64,000 nt of DNA from Candidatus Ligilactobacillus avistercoris (GCA_019119415.1 DWXB01000019.1:1-64000), one strand, 5' to 3'; counted from the first letter of the stretch, positions 16,910-26,051 are shown. Translations and numbers: made by a program. Notes: generated by a model not told the origin, from the letters alone.

Positions 16910-19003
16910 TTATAGTTTTGTTGGTTCAAACAACCGAATACATTCCGTCAACAACCGCCGTGCAAGCAATTCCTTAATTTCGGTTGCCGTTCCCGTCATA
17001 AAACACCGTAAGTATTCCTGATCGACCACCACTAAGCTGCTAATACTTCCTAAAATGTGCCCCTGCCAGCCACTTACCTTGGCGGGCGCAATCATGTACA
17101 TCAGCCGGGTAACGTCAATTGGCTCCCCGTCCATTGCCGGCATTTCAAGCGGCGTTGCTAGTTCAATCACCCGAAAAAGGGGCCGCGCAACCGCCGGACT
17201 AGCAGCGTGCAGCAGGGCTAACGAACTTCCCGGAATCCCGATTGGCGCGATCTTAGTCCGCCGCACCAGCGCTTCTTCGAGTTGGGCGCGGTCCGTTACC
17301 GCGGAATCCGGCGTGCAGGCCACCACGCGGTTGACCAGCGTCGTGAGCGTCTCCGTCGATTGGGAGAGTTTAACCAGTTCAAAGTGGTCAAACATGTTAT
17401 CCGTAAAGTTGGCGATGGCGACCATCCGCTTCAGGGCTTCCCGGGGAGCAAGGGGTTCTTGCTGCAGCGGGCGGGCGTTTTTTATTTGCCGGCGGGAATC
17501 ATTCCGCCCCCGGTAACGCGCAGCGTAGTCCCGCAACCGGTGCTGAATCCGGGCCACCTCATCATCAAAGAGGAGCGGGTTGACTACCATGTAGTCCCGC
17601 GGGAAGGACGGCAGCCGGACCGTCGAAAGAATTACCGCGTAGTCATCCAGTGCCGCCGTGTCGACCCTCGCAACGCCCACGGCCGTGATTTCCTGCACCT
17701 GAGGCACTGCCACCCGGAGCCGCTGGGCTAAAATCTGGGACGTCCCCAGACCGTTTTCGCAGATAATCAATACGTTCAGCGGCAACTCCTTGTTCCCATC
17801 AAGGTATGCGCTTGCAAAATGGAGCAGCACAAGGTTACACTCATAGTTTCCCAGTTTAAAATGGGGAAAGGCCTCATGCCACCGGCGAACGATACTATCC
17901 CGCAGCTGAGGGAACCGGGCTGCGACCTTATCAAGGGTTGCGATGTGCACTTCGGGAAGTTGCACCTGCCGGCTCATCAGCCCCATGATGTGGTGACTAA
18001 TGCGGTTAACAAATTCCGAATCACGGTGAAAGTCAAACTCATAGTCCCGCCCCACCGCAGTAATAAAGTCCATAATTGCCCGGGATAAGTTCACCTCCTG
18101 GGCGGTCGTTGGGACGTAAACGTTCCACGCAGGCCGTTCCAGCTCAAAGTACCGGCTCAAAAAAAGCACTTCGTTGGCAGGAAGCTCAACCCTTAACTCT
18201 GCAAGCACCTGGTAGGTTAGCCCCCGCGCCTTGAGTGAAATTTTGGGCGCGGGAACGTCCTTGAGCAGGGCATTCGCCACCACCCGTTGCCAGGTGACAA
18301 AGAGCGCCCCGACGGTTTGGATTAACTGAATGTCCGTAATTTCCGGGAGGGCGTGCTGGACCACTTCCCGAACCACCTGGTAGCACCGCTGAAACCGTTC
18401 CAATTCGTAAAGGCGGGCAAACACCTGCCCCACCGGTGTGCGGGGCGCAGTTGGATCATCGGTAATGAAATTTACTTCATTGAGGGTGGACACAAGCACG
18501 CCGGTCGCTAACTCCCGGCGCCGTTGTTCATCCCCCTCAACGACGACCCCCACCGATTTAATCCGGTTAATCATAATCGCATACGGGGCAAACGTTTGAT
18601 CCAGCACCGCTAGGTCAGCCGTAACCGTCCCCACGCTAACGTCGAAGTCGAGTGCAAGGGCCATAATTTTTTGCACATCAGTCGCTAACAGCAACCGAAA
18701 GGCGAGCAAATTTCGCCGAACTGCTGGCGTCAACTTATCATCGTTGGGACCGTGGTGCTGGTCAGTCAGTTGGGCCTGTAGGGCGGCCTTTGCCTCATCG
18801 TCGCCCTCAATCCGGCACCGCTTTTGATCCCGCGCAATGGCAATTCCCTGTTCCTCAAGCGCCAGGCGCATCGCGGCAATGTCCCGGTAAAGCGTGCGCC
18901 GACTAATTCCCACCTTAGAAGCCAAGTCATCAAGCGATAACCCCGAACGGTTGCCTAACAGCGCACGGAGCTCCCGCTGTTGTCTTTCCGTAAAAATTAC
19001 CAT
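16910..19003 (-). CDS. mtlR: Mannitol operon regulator, PRD-containing activator
   Basis: A 697-residue multidomain activator of the MtlR/BglG-like family. Order: helix-turn-helix (ISRRTLYRDIAAM, residues 33-45), a second helical DNA-binding part (to about 160), PRD1 and PRD2 (about 190-400, phospho-histidines near His337 and His395), a IIB-Gat-like domain (LIICENGLGTSQ, Cys415) and a C-terminal IIA-Mtl domain (GIPGSSLALLHAA, around residue 620). Its activity is set by PTS phosphorylation at these sites, so it links mannitol uptake to mtlAFD transcription. GGGGGGAG precedes the ATG. It is transcribed alone, upstream of mtlA on the same strand. Confidence 0.93.
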   Translation of the reverse strand: MVIFTERQQRELRALLGNRSGLSLDDLASKVGISRRTLYRDIAAMRLALEEQGIAIARDQKRCRIEGDDEAKAALQAQLTDQHHGPNDDKLTPAVRRNLLAFRLLLATDVQKIMALALDFDVSVGTVTADLAVLDQTFAPYAIMINRIKSVGVVVEGDEQRRRELATGVLVSTLNEVNFITDDPTAPRTPVGQVFARLYELERFQRCYQVVREVVQHALPEITDIQLIQTVGALFVTWQRVVANALLKDVPAPKISLKARGLTYQVLAELRVELPANEVLFLSRYFELERPAWNVYVPTTAQEVNLSRAIMDFITAVGRDYEFDFHRDSEFVNRISHHIMGLMSRQVQLPEVHIATLDKVAARFPQLRDSIVRRWHEAFPHFKLGNYECNLVLLHFASAYLDGNKELPLNVLIICENGLGTSQILAQRLRVAVPQVQEITAVGVARVDTAALDDYAVILSTVRLPSFPRDYMVVNPLLFDDEVARIQHRLRDYAARYRGRNDSRRQIKNARPLQQEPLAPREALKRMVAIANFTDNMFDHFELVKLSQSTETLTTLVNRVVACTPDSAVTDRAQLEEALVRRTKIAPIGIPGSSLALLHAASPAVARPLFRVIELATPLEMPAMDGEPIDVTRLMYMIAPAKVSGWQGHILGSISSLVVVDQEYLRCFMTGTATEIKELLARRLLTECIRLFEPTKL

Positions 19004-19053
19004 GTTCTCCCCCCAATCCTTTTTTATGAGTCCCGTTCATCATACCACACAAA

Positions 19054-19084
19054 AAGGGACGGTGAAATCGCTTCACCGTCCCTT
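19054..19084 (-). terminator. Terminator of the FMN reductase gene
   Basis: Perfect 13-base stem AAGGGACGGTGAA / TTCACCGTCCCTT followed on the minus strand by UUUUUG. It also insulates mtlR. Confidence 0.85.
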
Positions 19085-19104
19085 CCAGATTGCCTTGTTA
19101 GAAT

Positions 19105-19680
19105 TTAACCCTGCGCTAACCGGGAAGAATTATTAATATCAATGTACGCCATGAAATTATTGAAACACTGTTTCAAAAAGGCCACGTTGTGCTCATCCTT
19201 CAGCTGACCGTCCTCCGTAAAGGCCGCCGCTGCCCGCGGAAGCATGAACTCGTTTCCGGGAACAACAATGGCGTTGACGCCCGGACTATCGAGAATTTGC
19301 CGCAGGTTCATCTGGGCCCGCACCGTTCCCTGAATCCCCAGGGAAGCCCCGACAATCATTACCGGCTTGTCGGTAAACGGGTGGTACGCACTCGACATCC
19401 ACTCAATAAAGCTCTTGAGCGCTGCCGGCACCGCGTGGTCGTACTCACACGTTGCCAGCACCACCCCGTCAGCCTGTTCAATGCGCTGCGCGATGGTGGC
19501 AACATCCGCCGGAACGTCATCCAGCAAATCCTCACTAAAAAGAGGTAAGCCCTTAATCTCCTGAATCACAAAGTCGACGTCATTGCCGAAAAGTTCCTTC
19601 ATTGCATATAGCAGTTTGCGGTTATACGATTTTGATGAATTATTGCCAACAACGGCAAGGAGGTGCTTCTTTTCCCCCAT
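19105..19680 (-). CDS. NADPH-dependent FMN reductase / NAD(P)H oxidoreductase
   Basis: A 191-residue flavodoxin-like reductase of the FMN_red family. It has the early phosphate-binding loop VGNNSSKSYNRKLL, the LATCEYDHAVPAALKSFIEW segment (fragmentwise) that covers the flavin, and a glycine-rich GASLGIQGT loop. Such enzymes reduce FMN, quinones or azo dyes with NAD(P)H in the cytosol; the substrate is unknown. ATG 19680 is preferred because AGGTGA lies 5 bases upstream; an in-frame ATG at 19689 would overlap that site. It is monocistronic. Confidence 0.85.
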   Translation of the reverse strand: MGEKKHLLAVVGNNSSKSYNRKLLYAMKELFGNDVDFVIQEIKGLPLFSEDLLDDVPADVATIAQRIEQADGVVLATCEYDHAVPAALKSFIEWMSSAYHPFTDKPVMIVGASLGIQGTVRAQMNLRQILDSPGVNAIVVPGNEFMLPRAAAAFTEDGQLKDEHNVAFLKQCFNNFMAYIDINNSSRLAQG

Positions 19681-19773
19681 GCAGATCACCTATCCTTCGA
19701 TTGTTCATTAGTTAACAATTTACTCCATTTTACCATGTTTAACGCAATTATTTTAGTGGAAAATAGAAAAAGA

Positions 19774-19801
19774 AAGGAGGCTGGAATATTCCAACCTCCT
19801 T
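19774..19801 (-). terminator. Terminator of tyrS
   Basis: Near-perfect palindrome AAGGAGG-GGAATATTCC-CCTCCTT followed on the minus strand by a U-rich tract (CTTTTTCTATTTT). Its arm contains an AGGAGG sequence that is not used as a ribosome binding site. Confidence 0.8.
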
Positions 19802-19809
19802 GATCTCAT

Positions 19810-21066
19810 CTACTTCACCTTCGCCAACGTGTACTTCCGCTTTCCCTTCCGCAGAACAACGTACTTCCCGTCAAACGCACTCTTCGGGTCAAGCACGTAC
19901 TCGACGTCCCGGATTCGTTCACCGTTTACGGTAATTGCCCCGTTGGTAACGTCCTCGCGGGCCCGCCGCTTAGACTGTTCAATCCCATACTCGACCAGCC
20001 AGTCAACGATGTTCATCGGTTCAGCCGTAACGGCAACCGACGGCATTTTCCCGAAGGCCTGTTCAACCTGGGCCGTCGTCAGTTCCTGAACGTTCCCGCT
20101 GAAGAGAATTTGGGAAATCTTCTGGGCTTCCTTGGTTGCTTCCTCCCCGTGGACAAACGTGGTGACTGCCGCCGCTAAGGCTTTCTGGGCTGCCCGCTTC
20201 CACGGTTCTTCCTCTACCTGCTTAGCCAGTTCATCGATTTCTTCCTTGCTCAGGAAGGTAAAGTACTTCAGGTACTTCACCACGTCGCGGTCGTCCTGGT
20301 TTAACCAGAACTGGTAGAACTCGTACGGGGACGTCTTTTCTGGGTCTAACCAAACCGCCCCGCCAGCCGTCTTACCAAACTTCGTTCCGTCAGCCTTAAC
20401 CATCAGTGGAATTGTCAGCCCGTATGCCTCGGCATCCTGCCCCTCTTCCCGGTGAATCAGGTCAATCCCAGCGGTAATGTTGCCCCACTGGTCCGCCCCA
20501 CCGACCTGCAGTTGAACGCCGTGTTCCCGGTACAACGTCAAAAAGTCCACGGCCTGAAGAATCTGGTAGGTAAACTCAGTAAACGAAATCCCCACTTCCA
20601 GCCGATTGGCAACGACTTCCTTATGGATCATCGTGTTCACGCTGAACTGCTTGCCATAGTCGCGCAAAAAGCCCAACAGGTCCATCTGGGATAGCCAGTC
20701 GTAGTTATTAACAAACGTGATGTGGCCGTCACCGCCAAAGAGCTTGGTCGTTTGCGCCGTGAGCGCATCAACGTTATGCTTGACCTGCTCCGGGGTTTGT
20801 AATTTCCGTTCGGCATTTTTCCCGCTAGGATCACCAATCGCTCCGGTTCCCCCACCAATTAAAATGTACGGGTGGTAGCCGGCCAGTTCAAACCGTTTCA
20901 GAACGATAAACGGAATCAGGTGCCCGACGTGGAGGCTATCTCCGGTCGGATCCGTCCCGCAGTATACCCCAATCTTCTTTTCCTTCAGGAGCTTCTTTAG
21001 CCCCGCCGCATCGGTTTGCTGGTTAATGGCCCCCCGCCATTCGAGTTCTTCAATAATGTCCATCAT
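19810..21066 (-). CDS. tyrS: Tyrosyl-tRNA synthetase
   Basis: A 418-residue class I synthetase (TyrRS type 1). The HIGH-equivalent is HVGH in GDSLHVGHLIPF. The tyrosine pocket is VGGADQWGNI. The KMSKS-equivalent is KFGKT. The C-terminal S4 RNA-binding domain (RRAREDVTNGAITVNGERI) is present. It charges tRNA-Tyr. Two tandem ATG codons (21066, 21063) follow AAGGAG. Expression is controlled by the T-box leader upstream. Confidence 0.96.
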   Translation of the reverse strand: MMDIIEELEWRGAINQQTDAAGLKKLLKEKKIGVYCGTDPTGDSLHVGHLIPFIVLKRFELAGYHPYILIGGGTGAIGDPSGKNAERKLQTPEQVKHNVDALTAQTTKLFGGDGHITFVNNYDWLSQMDLLGFLRDYGKQFSVNTMIHKEVVANRLEVGISFTEFTYQILQAVDFLTLYREHGVQLQVGGADQWGNITAGIDLIHREEGQDAEAYGLTIPLMVKADGTKFGKTAGGAVWLDPEKTSPYEFYQFWLNQDDRDVVKYLKYFTFLSKEEIDELAKQVEEEPWKRAAQKALAAAVTTFVHGEEATKEAQKISQILFSGNVQELTTAQVEQAFGKMPSVAVTAEPMNIVDWLVEYGIEQSKRRAREDVTNGAITVNGERIRDVEYVLDPKSAFDGKYVVLRKGKRKYTLAKVK

Positions 21067-21084
21067 ACTGCTCCTTTCATTCCA

Positions 21085-21290
21085 TAAAAAAGTCCCTCCC
21101 GCATCGCTGCGTCAGGGACGATTAAACCGTGGTACCACCCATCTTCACCCGTTACCGGGCCTCATTCTAATATTCCTAAAAATATCAGGGCATGTAATTC
21201 ACGGCACCGTTCCGACCGGTTTCCAGCACTCCCGGCTCTCTGTGACGGAGATTCGCTCCCGCTACTGTGTACCCGTTTAGTTGCTATTAC
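21085..21290 (-). promoter_or_regulatory. T-box leader (tRNA-Tyr sensing) of tyrS
   Basis: The T-box core GGGTGGTACCACGG lies at 21140-21127 on the minus strand. It is followed by the terminator stem GTCCCTGACGC / GCGGGAGGGAC (about 21119-21092) and UUUUUU. The tyrosine codon UAC appears in the upstream stem I region (GGGUACACAG, about 21273-21264), a candidate specifier. Confidence 0.9.
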
Positions 21291-21291
21291 C

Positions 21292-21320
21292 ATTACACCG
21301 TGAAGTCCGGTAAAAGTCAA
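21292..21320 (-). promoter_or_regulatory. Promoter of the tyrS T-box transcript
   Basis: Minus-strand TTGACT (21320-21315), 17-base spacer, TGTAAT (21297-21292). It is divergent from the copper operon promoter 12 bases away. Confidence 0.7.
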
Positions 21321-21331
21321 CCAGCACTTTC

Positions 21332-21361
21332 GTTTACATTTGTAAACAAAAGCCGTAAAAT
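21332..21361 (+). promoter_or_regulatory. Copper operon promoter with CopY-type operator
   Basis: The palindrome GTTTACA-TT-TGTAAAC (21332-21347) contains the cop box TACANNTGTA and covers the -35 box TTTACA (21333-21338). The -10 box TAAAAT (21356-21361) follows after 17 bases. A half-matching TACAGGTGGA lies at 21361-21370. In the CopY family the repressor leaves this box when copper is high. No copY gene is in the window. Confidence 0.8.
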
Positions 21362-21394
21362 ACAGGTGGAATAAAGTAAGCGAAGGTGATTTGC

Positions 21395-21766
21395 ATGGCA
21401 AAACTGATCGTCCTTGGTGGCGCCCTCATCCTAATCGGACTCATTTGTTGGTGGTTCTTCGGTCACCACGTCCAACAAACGGGACGGGCAACCCGGACTA
21501 AAACCGGCCAGGAAGCTACCGTGGTTGTAAACGGCGGTTATTCGCCCGCAACCATCGTGCTCAAAAAGGGCATCCCCGCAAAGGTTAACTTTGAGATGCA
21601 CGACTCCACGGCATGTCTCTCCCACGTGGTGGTTGAACAACTAGGCATCGATAAGGACCTGACCAAGCAACCCGTAACAACCATTACCGTTCCCACGGAC
21701 CAGGCCAAGGAATTCAACTATGCCTGCGGAATGAACATGTTTCACGGCAAGATTATCGTTAAGTAG
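21395..21766 (+). CDS. Membrane-anchored cupredoxin-domain protein
   Basis: A 123-residue protein with an N-terminal membrane anchor (about residues 3-24) and an extracytoplasmic cupredoxin fold. The putative copper site is the C-terminal CGMNMFHGK (Cys, Met and His ligands) together with an upstream Cys in DSTACLSH. The anchor suggests it handles copper on the outer face of the membrane, before or after the ATPase. It is first in a three-gene copper operon behind the CopY-type promoter. AAGGTGAT precedes ATG 21395. Confidence 0.82.
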   Translation: MAKLIVLGGALILIGLICWWFFGHHVQQTGRATRTKTGQEATVVVNGGYSPATIVLKKGIPAKVNFEMHDSTACLSHVVVEQLGIDKDLTKQPVTTITVPTDQAKEFNYACGMNMFHGKIIVK

Positions 21767-21785
21767 TTTAAAGGAGGTTATTTCA

Positions 21786-22103
21786 ATGAAGTTATCAGCC
21801 CTATTTCACAAAACACCCAAAGCAACCATCAAAGACGGTCAGCAGACTGCCCACATCACGGTTGGTGAGAAGGGATACGAACCCGCAACAATTGAACTAA
21901 CGGCGAACACCCCGATCAAGCTGGTCTTTAACCGGACAAACGATTCGATGTGCCTGGCCCGCGTTCAGGGAGAACACCCTGCCTTTGACGTTGAGCTGCC
22001 CCTCAACCAGGACGTGGTGGTCACACTTGATGGACTCACTCCCGGGACCTACCAGTACCACTGCGGAATGAACATGTTCCACGGTCAGTTAGTCGTTAAG
22101 TAA
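21786..22103 (+). CDS. Cytosolic cupredoxin-domain protein
   Basis: A 105-residue paralogue of the preceding protein without signal or anchor, so presumably cytosolic. The same metal site is kept: CGMNMFHGQ at the C-terminus and a Cys in NDSMCLARVQ. The N-terminal 20 residues are basic and polar. It probably donates Cu(I) to the ATPase, in the place usually taken by CopZ; that role is inferred from position. AAAGGAGG stands upstream, and the gene is 19 bases from its neighbour. Confidence 0.8.
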   Translation: MKLSALFHKTPKATIKDGQQTAHITVGEKGYEPATIELTANTPIKLVFNRTNDSMCLARVQGEHPAFDVELPLNQDVVVTLDGLTPGTYQYHCGMNMFHGQLVVK

Positions 22104-22128
22104 TCCTGCGATTAAGGAAGTGATCCCG

Positions 22129-24060
22129 ATGAAACTCTCAAACCTCACCCGATTTTGGATTGCCTTTGTCCTCGCAATCCCCATGCTGGTCCAAATGCTC
22201 GCCATGCCGTGGCACTGGGCCATGCCGGGATACCGGATAATCGCCTTTTTAACAACAACGGTCATCATGGCAGTGGCCGCGCTCCCGTACTGGAAGAGTG
22301 CGTGGGCGGCGTTCTGGCACCACGAGGCAAACATGAACACGCTGGTTGCCGTAGGAACGGCCGTTGCGTACTTTTATTCGGTCTTCGCACTCATGACTGG
22401 GCGGGCCGTGTACTTTGAAAGTGCGGCATTCGTCACGGTCTTCGTCCTTTTAGGGGACGCAATGGAGGAGCGCATGCACAATAACGCTTCCGGCGCCCTC
22501 GAAAAGTTATTCGCTCTCCAGGCCAAGGACGCCACGGTTCTCCGCCAGGGGAAGTTTGTCACTGTCCCGCTCAACCAGGTTAAGGTGGGCGACCAATTAC
22601 GGGTGGAACCAGGCGAAAAAATCCCCGTCGACGGGGTCATTTTGACAGGAACCGCAAGCATCAACGAGGCAACCATTACCGGGGAAAGCATACCCGTCAC
22701 TAAGCACCCGGGCGACGCCGTTGTGGGGAGCACCATTAACACCGACAGCGTTATTACCATTAGGGCCACTAAGGTCGGCGATCAAACCATGCTAGCCCAG
22801 ATTGTTACCATGGTGAAGCGCGCCCAAACCAGCCACGCACCCATCCAGAAGCTGACCGACCGGGTCGCGGGAATCTTCGTCCCTGCCGTCCTTATCGCCG
22901 CTATCGTCACCTTTACGGCTTGGTTTGTACTGGGCAACGTTAGCGCAGTCCGCGCCATGCTCTTTGCGGTGGCCGTCATCGTAATTGCCTGCCCGTGTGC
23001 CCTGGGGTTGGCTACCCCCACGGCGTTGATGGTCGGAACAACCCGCGCAGCTAAACTAGGCGTCCTGATTAAAAACGGGGAAGCATTGCAGGCAGCTGCT
23101 GGAATTAAAACCGTTGTATTTGATAAAACGGGCACAATTACCACGGGGAAACCCGTCGTTACCGATGTTATCGGGGACCACGACCACGTTTTAGCCCTTG
23201 CCGCTGCCCTCGAACAATCGTCCGAACACCCCCTTGCCGCCGCCATTGTGACGGCCGCCACCAAGGCGAAGGTCCCCGTTCCCGCAAGCAGTCACTTCAA
23301 AAACTATGCGGGGCAGGGGGTGACAGGAACGGTTAACGGACACTCTGTCGCGGTAGGACAGGAAAGCCTTGCTAACCAGCAACTTTCCCCCACCCTTACC
23401 GCCCAACAACGGACGCTCCGTCAGGCGGCCAAAACCGTCGTCGTTGTGAGCGAAGACGGAAAACCATGCGGGCTAATTGCCATTCAGGACACCCCGAAAC
23501 CCGACGCCGCTGCGGCAATTGCCGCCCTTAAGCGGCAGGGAATCACACCGGTAATGTTAACCGGAGACAACACGCAGGTAGCCCAAGCCATTGCGCACCA
23601 GGTCGGAATCGATCAGGTCATCGCCGGAGTCCTTCCCGCTGACAAGGCCATGCACGTTCAGGCCCTTGAGCAACACGGTCCCGTTGCGTTTGTCGGTGAC
23701 GGGGTCAACGACGCGCCGGCCCTGGCAACGGCAACCGTTGGAATTGCGATGGGCTCCGGCACAGACGTCGCCCTCGAATCCGGCGACATCGTTCTCGTTC
23801 ACAATGACCTCACCAGCGTCGTCCGGGCCCTTGATATTGCCACCAAGACCTACCGGCGGATTAAACTGAACCTAACCGGGTCGTTAGTCTATAACGTCAT
23901 CGGTATTCCGGTTGCCGCCGGGATTTTCAGTGGCATTGGGCTGCAGCTGAGCCCAGCAATTGCGGGATTAGCGATGGCCCTCTCCTCCGTCACGGTGGTT
24001 GGTTCATCACTGCTTCTTAATATCACTCCCATTGTGGGGGATTCCCGCCAATCACATTAA
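22129..24060 (+). CDS. copA: Copper-exporting P1B-type ATPase without HMA domain
   Basis: A 643-residue P-type ATPase that should export Cu(I). Family motifs in order: TGES actuator loop (ATITGESIPVT), the transmembrane CPC motif in CPCALGLATPTAL, the phosphorylation site DKTGTIT, the P1B HP signature SSEHPLAAAI, and the hinge GDGVNDAPAL. The CPC motif indicates Cu(I)/Ag(I). The usual N-terminal heavy-metal-associated (HMA, CXXC) domain is missing: the protein starts about 10 residues before its first helix. ATG 22129 has AAGGAAG 8 bases upstream. It is last in the operon with two cupredoxin genes. Confidence 0.9.
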   Translation: MKLSNLTRFWIAFVLAIPMLVQMLAMPWHWAMPGYRIIAFLTTTVIMAVAALPYWKSAWAAFWHHEANMNTLVAVGTAVAYFYSVFALMTGRAVYFESAAFVTVFVLLGDAMEERMHNNASGALEKLFALQAKDATVLRQGKFVTVPLNQVKVGDQLRVEPGEKIPVDGVILTGTASINEATITGESIPVTKHPGDAVVGSTINTDSVITIRATKVGDQTMLAQIVTMVKRAQTSHAPIQKLTDRVAGIFVPAVLIAAIVTFTAWFVLGNVSAVRAMLFAVAVIVIACPCALGLATPTALMVGTTRAAKLGVLIKNGEALQAAAGIKTVVFDKTGTITTGKPVVTDVIGDHDHVLALAAALEQSSEHPLAAAIVTAATKAKVPVPASSHFKNYAGQGVTGTVNGHSVAVGQESLANQQLSPTLTAQQRTLRQAAKTVVVVSEDGKPCGLIAIQDTPKPDAAAAIAALKRQGITPVMLTGDNTQVAQAIAHQVGIDQVIAGVLPADKAMHVQALEQHGPVAFVGDGVNDAPALATATVGIAMGSGTDVALESGDIVLVHNDLTSVVRALDIATKTYRRIKLNLTGSLVYNVIGIPVAAGIFSGIGLQLSPAIAGLAMALSSVTVVGSSLLLNITPIVGDSRQSH

Positions 24061-24075
24061 AACGAACCCAGATAG

Positions 24076-24110
24076 AAAACGGCACCGGTGAAATTCACCA
24101 GTGCTGTTTC
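24076..24110. terminator. Bidirectional terminator between copA and prs
   Basis: AACGGCACCGGTGAA / TTCACCAGTGCTGTT stem with G-U pairs. Short U tracts lie on both sides. Confidence 0.7.
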
Positions 24111-24126
24111 GTACATTATTTAATAC

Positions 24127-25077
24127 TTACTTGTTAAACAATGAATCCACCGACTTATTGTTGTAAATCAGCCGGAGGGCCTTGGCCATCGTCGGGGCAA
24201 CCGACAGGATGTGCATGTTGGCCAACCGTTTTTCTTCCGGAATGGCAATCGTATCCGTCACCAAAATCTCTTCAAACGGGGCAGCCGCTAATTCCTGCAC
24301 CGCGTTTCCCGACAGGACTGCGTGGGTCGCGCACCCGTAAATTGCCGTTGCCCCGTGGGCCTTCAACGTCCGGGCCGCATCAACCATCTTGGCCCCGGTG
24401 TCAATCATGTCATCGGTAATCAAGCACGTCCGGCCAGCAACATCACCAATGATTGCCGTCGTTTTCGGATCAATCCGGCCCTTCCCCCGTTTATCAACAA
24501 TCGCAATCGGGGCCTTCAGGAGTTCCGCAAGGTTCCGGGCGCCCTTGACTCCATCGTGGTTAGGAGCAACCACTACCAGGTTCTTGTCGATTTCCTTGTC
24601 CTGGTAGTATGCCACCTTGTCGTACAGGGCCGTGAGGTGGTCCACCGGAATGCTAAAGAAGCCTTGAATCTGACCGGCGTGCAAATCAAGCGTAATCACC
24701 CGGTCCGCCCCCGCGAGCTGCAGGTAGTTGGCAATCAACTTTGCCGTAATTGGCTCCCGCGAGCGGGTCTTCCGGTCTGCCCGGGCGTAACCGTAGTACG
24801 GAATAACCACGTTAATCGTTCCCGCGCTCGCCCGTTTCAACGCATCAATCATAATCATGAGTTCCATGAAGTTTTCATTAACCGGGTCCGCGATGGACTG
24901 GATGACAAACACGTCATTCCCCCGCACACTCTCGTTAATGTTAATCTGAATCTCACCGTCACTAAAGTGCTTAACCGACGCATCACACAGTGAAACGGCC
25001 AGTTCATCCGCAATTTTACGGGCAAGTGGCTGGTTGGAATTCAGGGCAAACAACTTCATCGTTGCGTTCTCTTGCAT
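24127..25077 (-). CDS. prs: Ribose-phosphate pyrophosphokinase
   Basis: A 316-residue PRPP synthase making 5-phosphoribosyl pyrophosphate from ribose 5-phosphate and ATP for nucleotide, His and Trp synthesis. Motifs: FSDGEIQ, the flexible loop RADRKTRSREPITAK, the LDLHAGQIQGFF segment and the PRPP-binding ITDDMIDTGAKM. Length matches the class I family. GGAGGAG stands about 8 bases before ATG 25077. A downstream ATG at 25059 would remove part of the conserved N-terminus. It is monocistronic; PurR at 8209 senses its product. Confidence 0.95.
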   Translation of the reverse strand: MQENATMKLFALNSNQPLARKIADELAVSLCDASVKHFSDGEIQININESVRGNDVFVIQSIADPVNENFMELMIMIDALKRASAGTINVVIPYYGYARADRKTRSREPITAKLIANYLQLAGADRVITLDLHAGQIQGFFSIPVDHLTALYDKVAYYQDKEIDKNLVVVAPNHDGVKGARNLAELLKAPIAIVDKRGKGRIDPKTTAIIGDVAGRTCLITDDMIDTGAKMVDAARTLKAHGATAIYGCATHAVLSGNAVQELAAAPFEEILVTDTIAIPEEKRLANMHILSVAPTMAKALRLIYNNKSVDSLFNK

Positions 25078-25145
25078 TATTTGTTCTCCTCCGAAGGTTC
25101 GGTTCGTTCGTACTTCGTTCCCATTGTATCACGAAATAACCGCTC

Positions 25146-26051
25146 CTAGTTGCCCACCATGAACATTAGTTGACGGTTTGGCAACCGGCCACCCCGCTTA
25201 TTATTACTATCATTATCAAGAATATCACGCTTAATTAGGCTAATAATCTGCGGGTTCTGCGGGAGATCGGAGTGCTCCGCGTCACTCCCGGTAACGGTAA
25301 TTTCCGTGTAATGCCGAACCACTCCCTGGTAAATATACTTTCCGGCCGTAACGCTTCCGTCTGGCACCAACCCGTCACTGTCGTAGTTTTCCGTTCCCGC
25401 AACCGAGTACATGTCCGTGTCGTGGGGCAGATTCTTCCGGTTTTTAATAAAGTCCGCTAACATCTGGGTCTTGTGCGTAATGGAGTCTTCCGAGAAGTTA
25501 TACGGCGTTCCAATCGTCATAATTTGGTCAACGTGCTCCCGGTCGGAATACTGATGGAAGTACTTCTCAAAGAAGAGGGTGTAGATCAATCCACCGTTAG
25601 AGTGCCCAATCGCCTTGAAGTTGTTGAAATGGTACCGCGAACACAAGATTCCGAATACCCGGTTAAACATCGCCGCCTGCTTTTTGATGTTCCCGTACCC
25701 GTCGTGGTTGTTTTGAAAACCCACAACGATAAACGGTTCGTTGTCCTTAGGGCGAATCTTCCCCGAATAGGTAATTTTGCCGCTGTTCCACACCTTAATT
25801 TTTAACAGACTATGTTTTTGGGGCGCATGGGCGTTAATCTTCTTGACCATCGTGTCAAACCGGTTCGGGGTCGCCGAGCTCCCCGGAATCATGATCACCG
25901 GTGACAACCGCGAATTCCGCCACTCCGCTAGTTCCGTAATGTTACTCTTCGTCCACTGGTACGCCGGAAAGATCAGGGCGCACACGACTCCAAGCCATAT
26001 CACAAGATTGATGACGGACCACCGCCGCCGTTGTCTGGCCTTAATCCGCAT
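25146..26051 (-). CDS. DUF915 alpha/beta hydrolase, membrane-anchored
   Basis: A 301-residue protein with a basic N-terminus, a single membrane anchor (about residues 14-31) and an extracytoplasmic alpha/beta-hydrolase domain of the DUF915 type. The nucleophile elbow is GHSNGG, the oxyanion region MIPGSSATPNRF, and a late Asp/His pair lies in SDGLVPDGSV and AEHSDLP. The substrate is unknown. Its start overlaps the end of the EIIC permease gene by 11 bases, so the two are probably co-translated. Confidence 0.8.
   Translation of the reverse strand: MRIKARQRRRWSVINLVIWLGVVCALIFPAYQWTKSNITELAEWRNSRLSPVIMIPGSSATPNRFDTMVKKINAHAPQKHSLLKIKVWNSGKITYSGKIRPKDNEPFIVVGFQNNHDGYGNIKKQAAMFNRVFGILCSRYHFNNFKAIGHSNGGLIYTLFFEKYFHQYSDREHVDQIMTIGTPYNFSEDSITHKTQMLADFIKNRKNLPHDTDMYSVAGTENYDSDGLVPDGSVTAGKYIYQGVVRHYTEITVTGSDAEHSDLPQNPQIISLIKRDILDNDSNNKRGGRLPNRQLMFMVGN

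Noticed and set aside
24322..24993. A 223-codon open frame on the plus strand.
   Set aside because: It is antisense to prs, whose motifs are unambiguous; an artefact of high GC.
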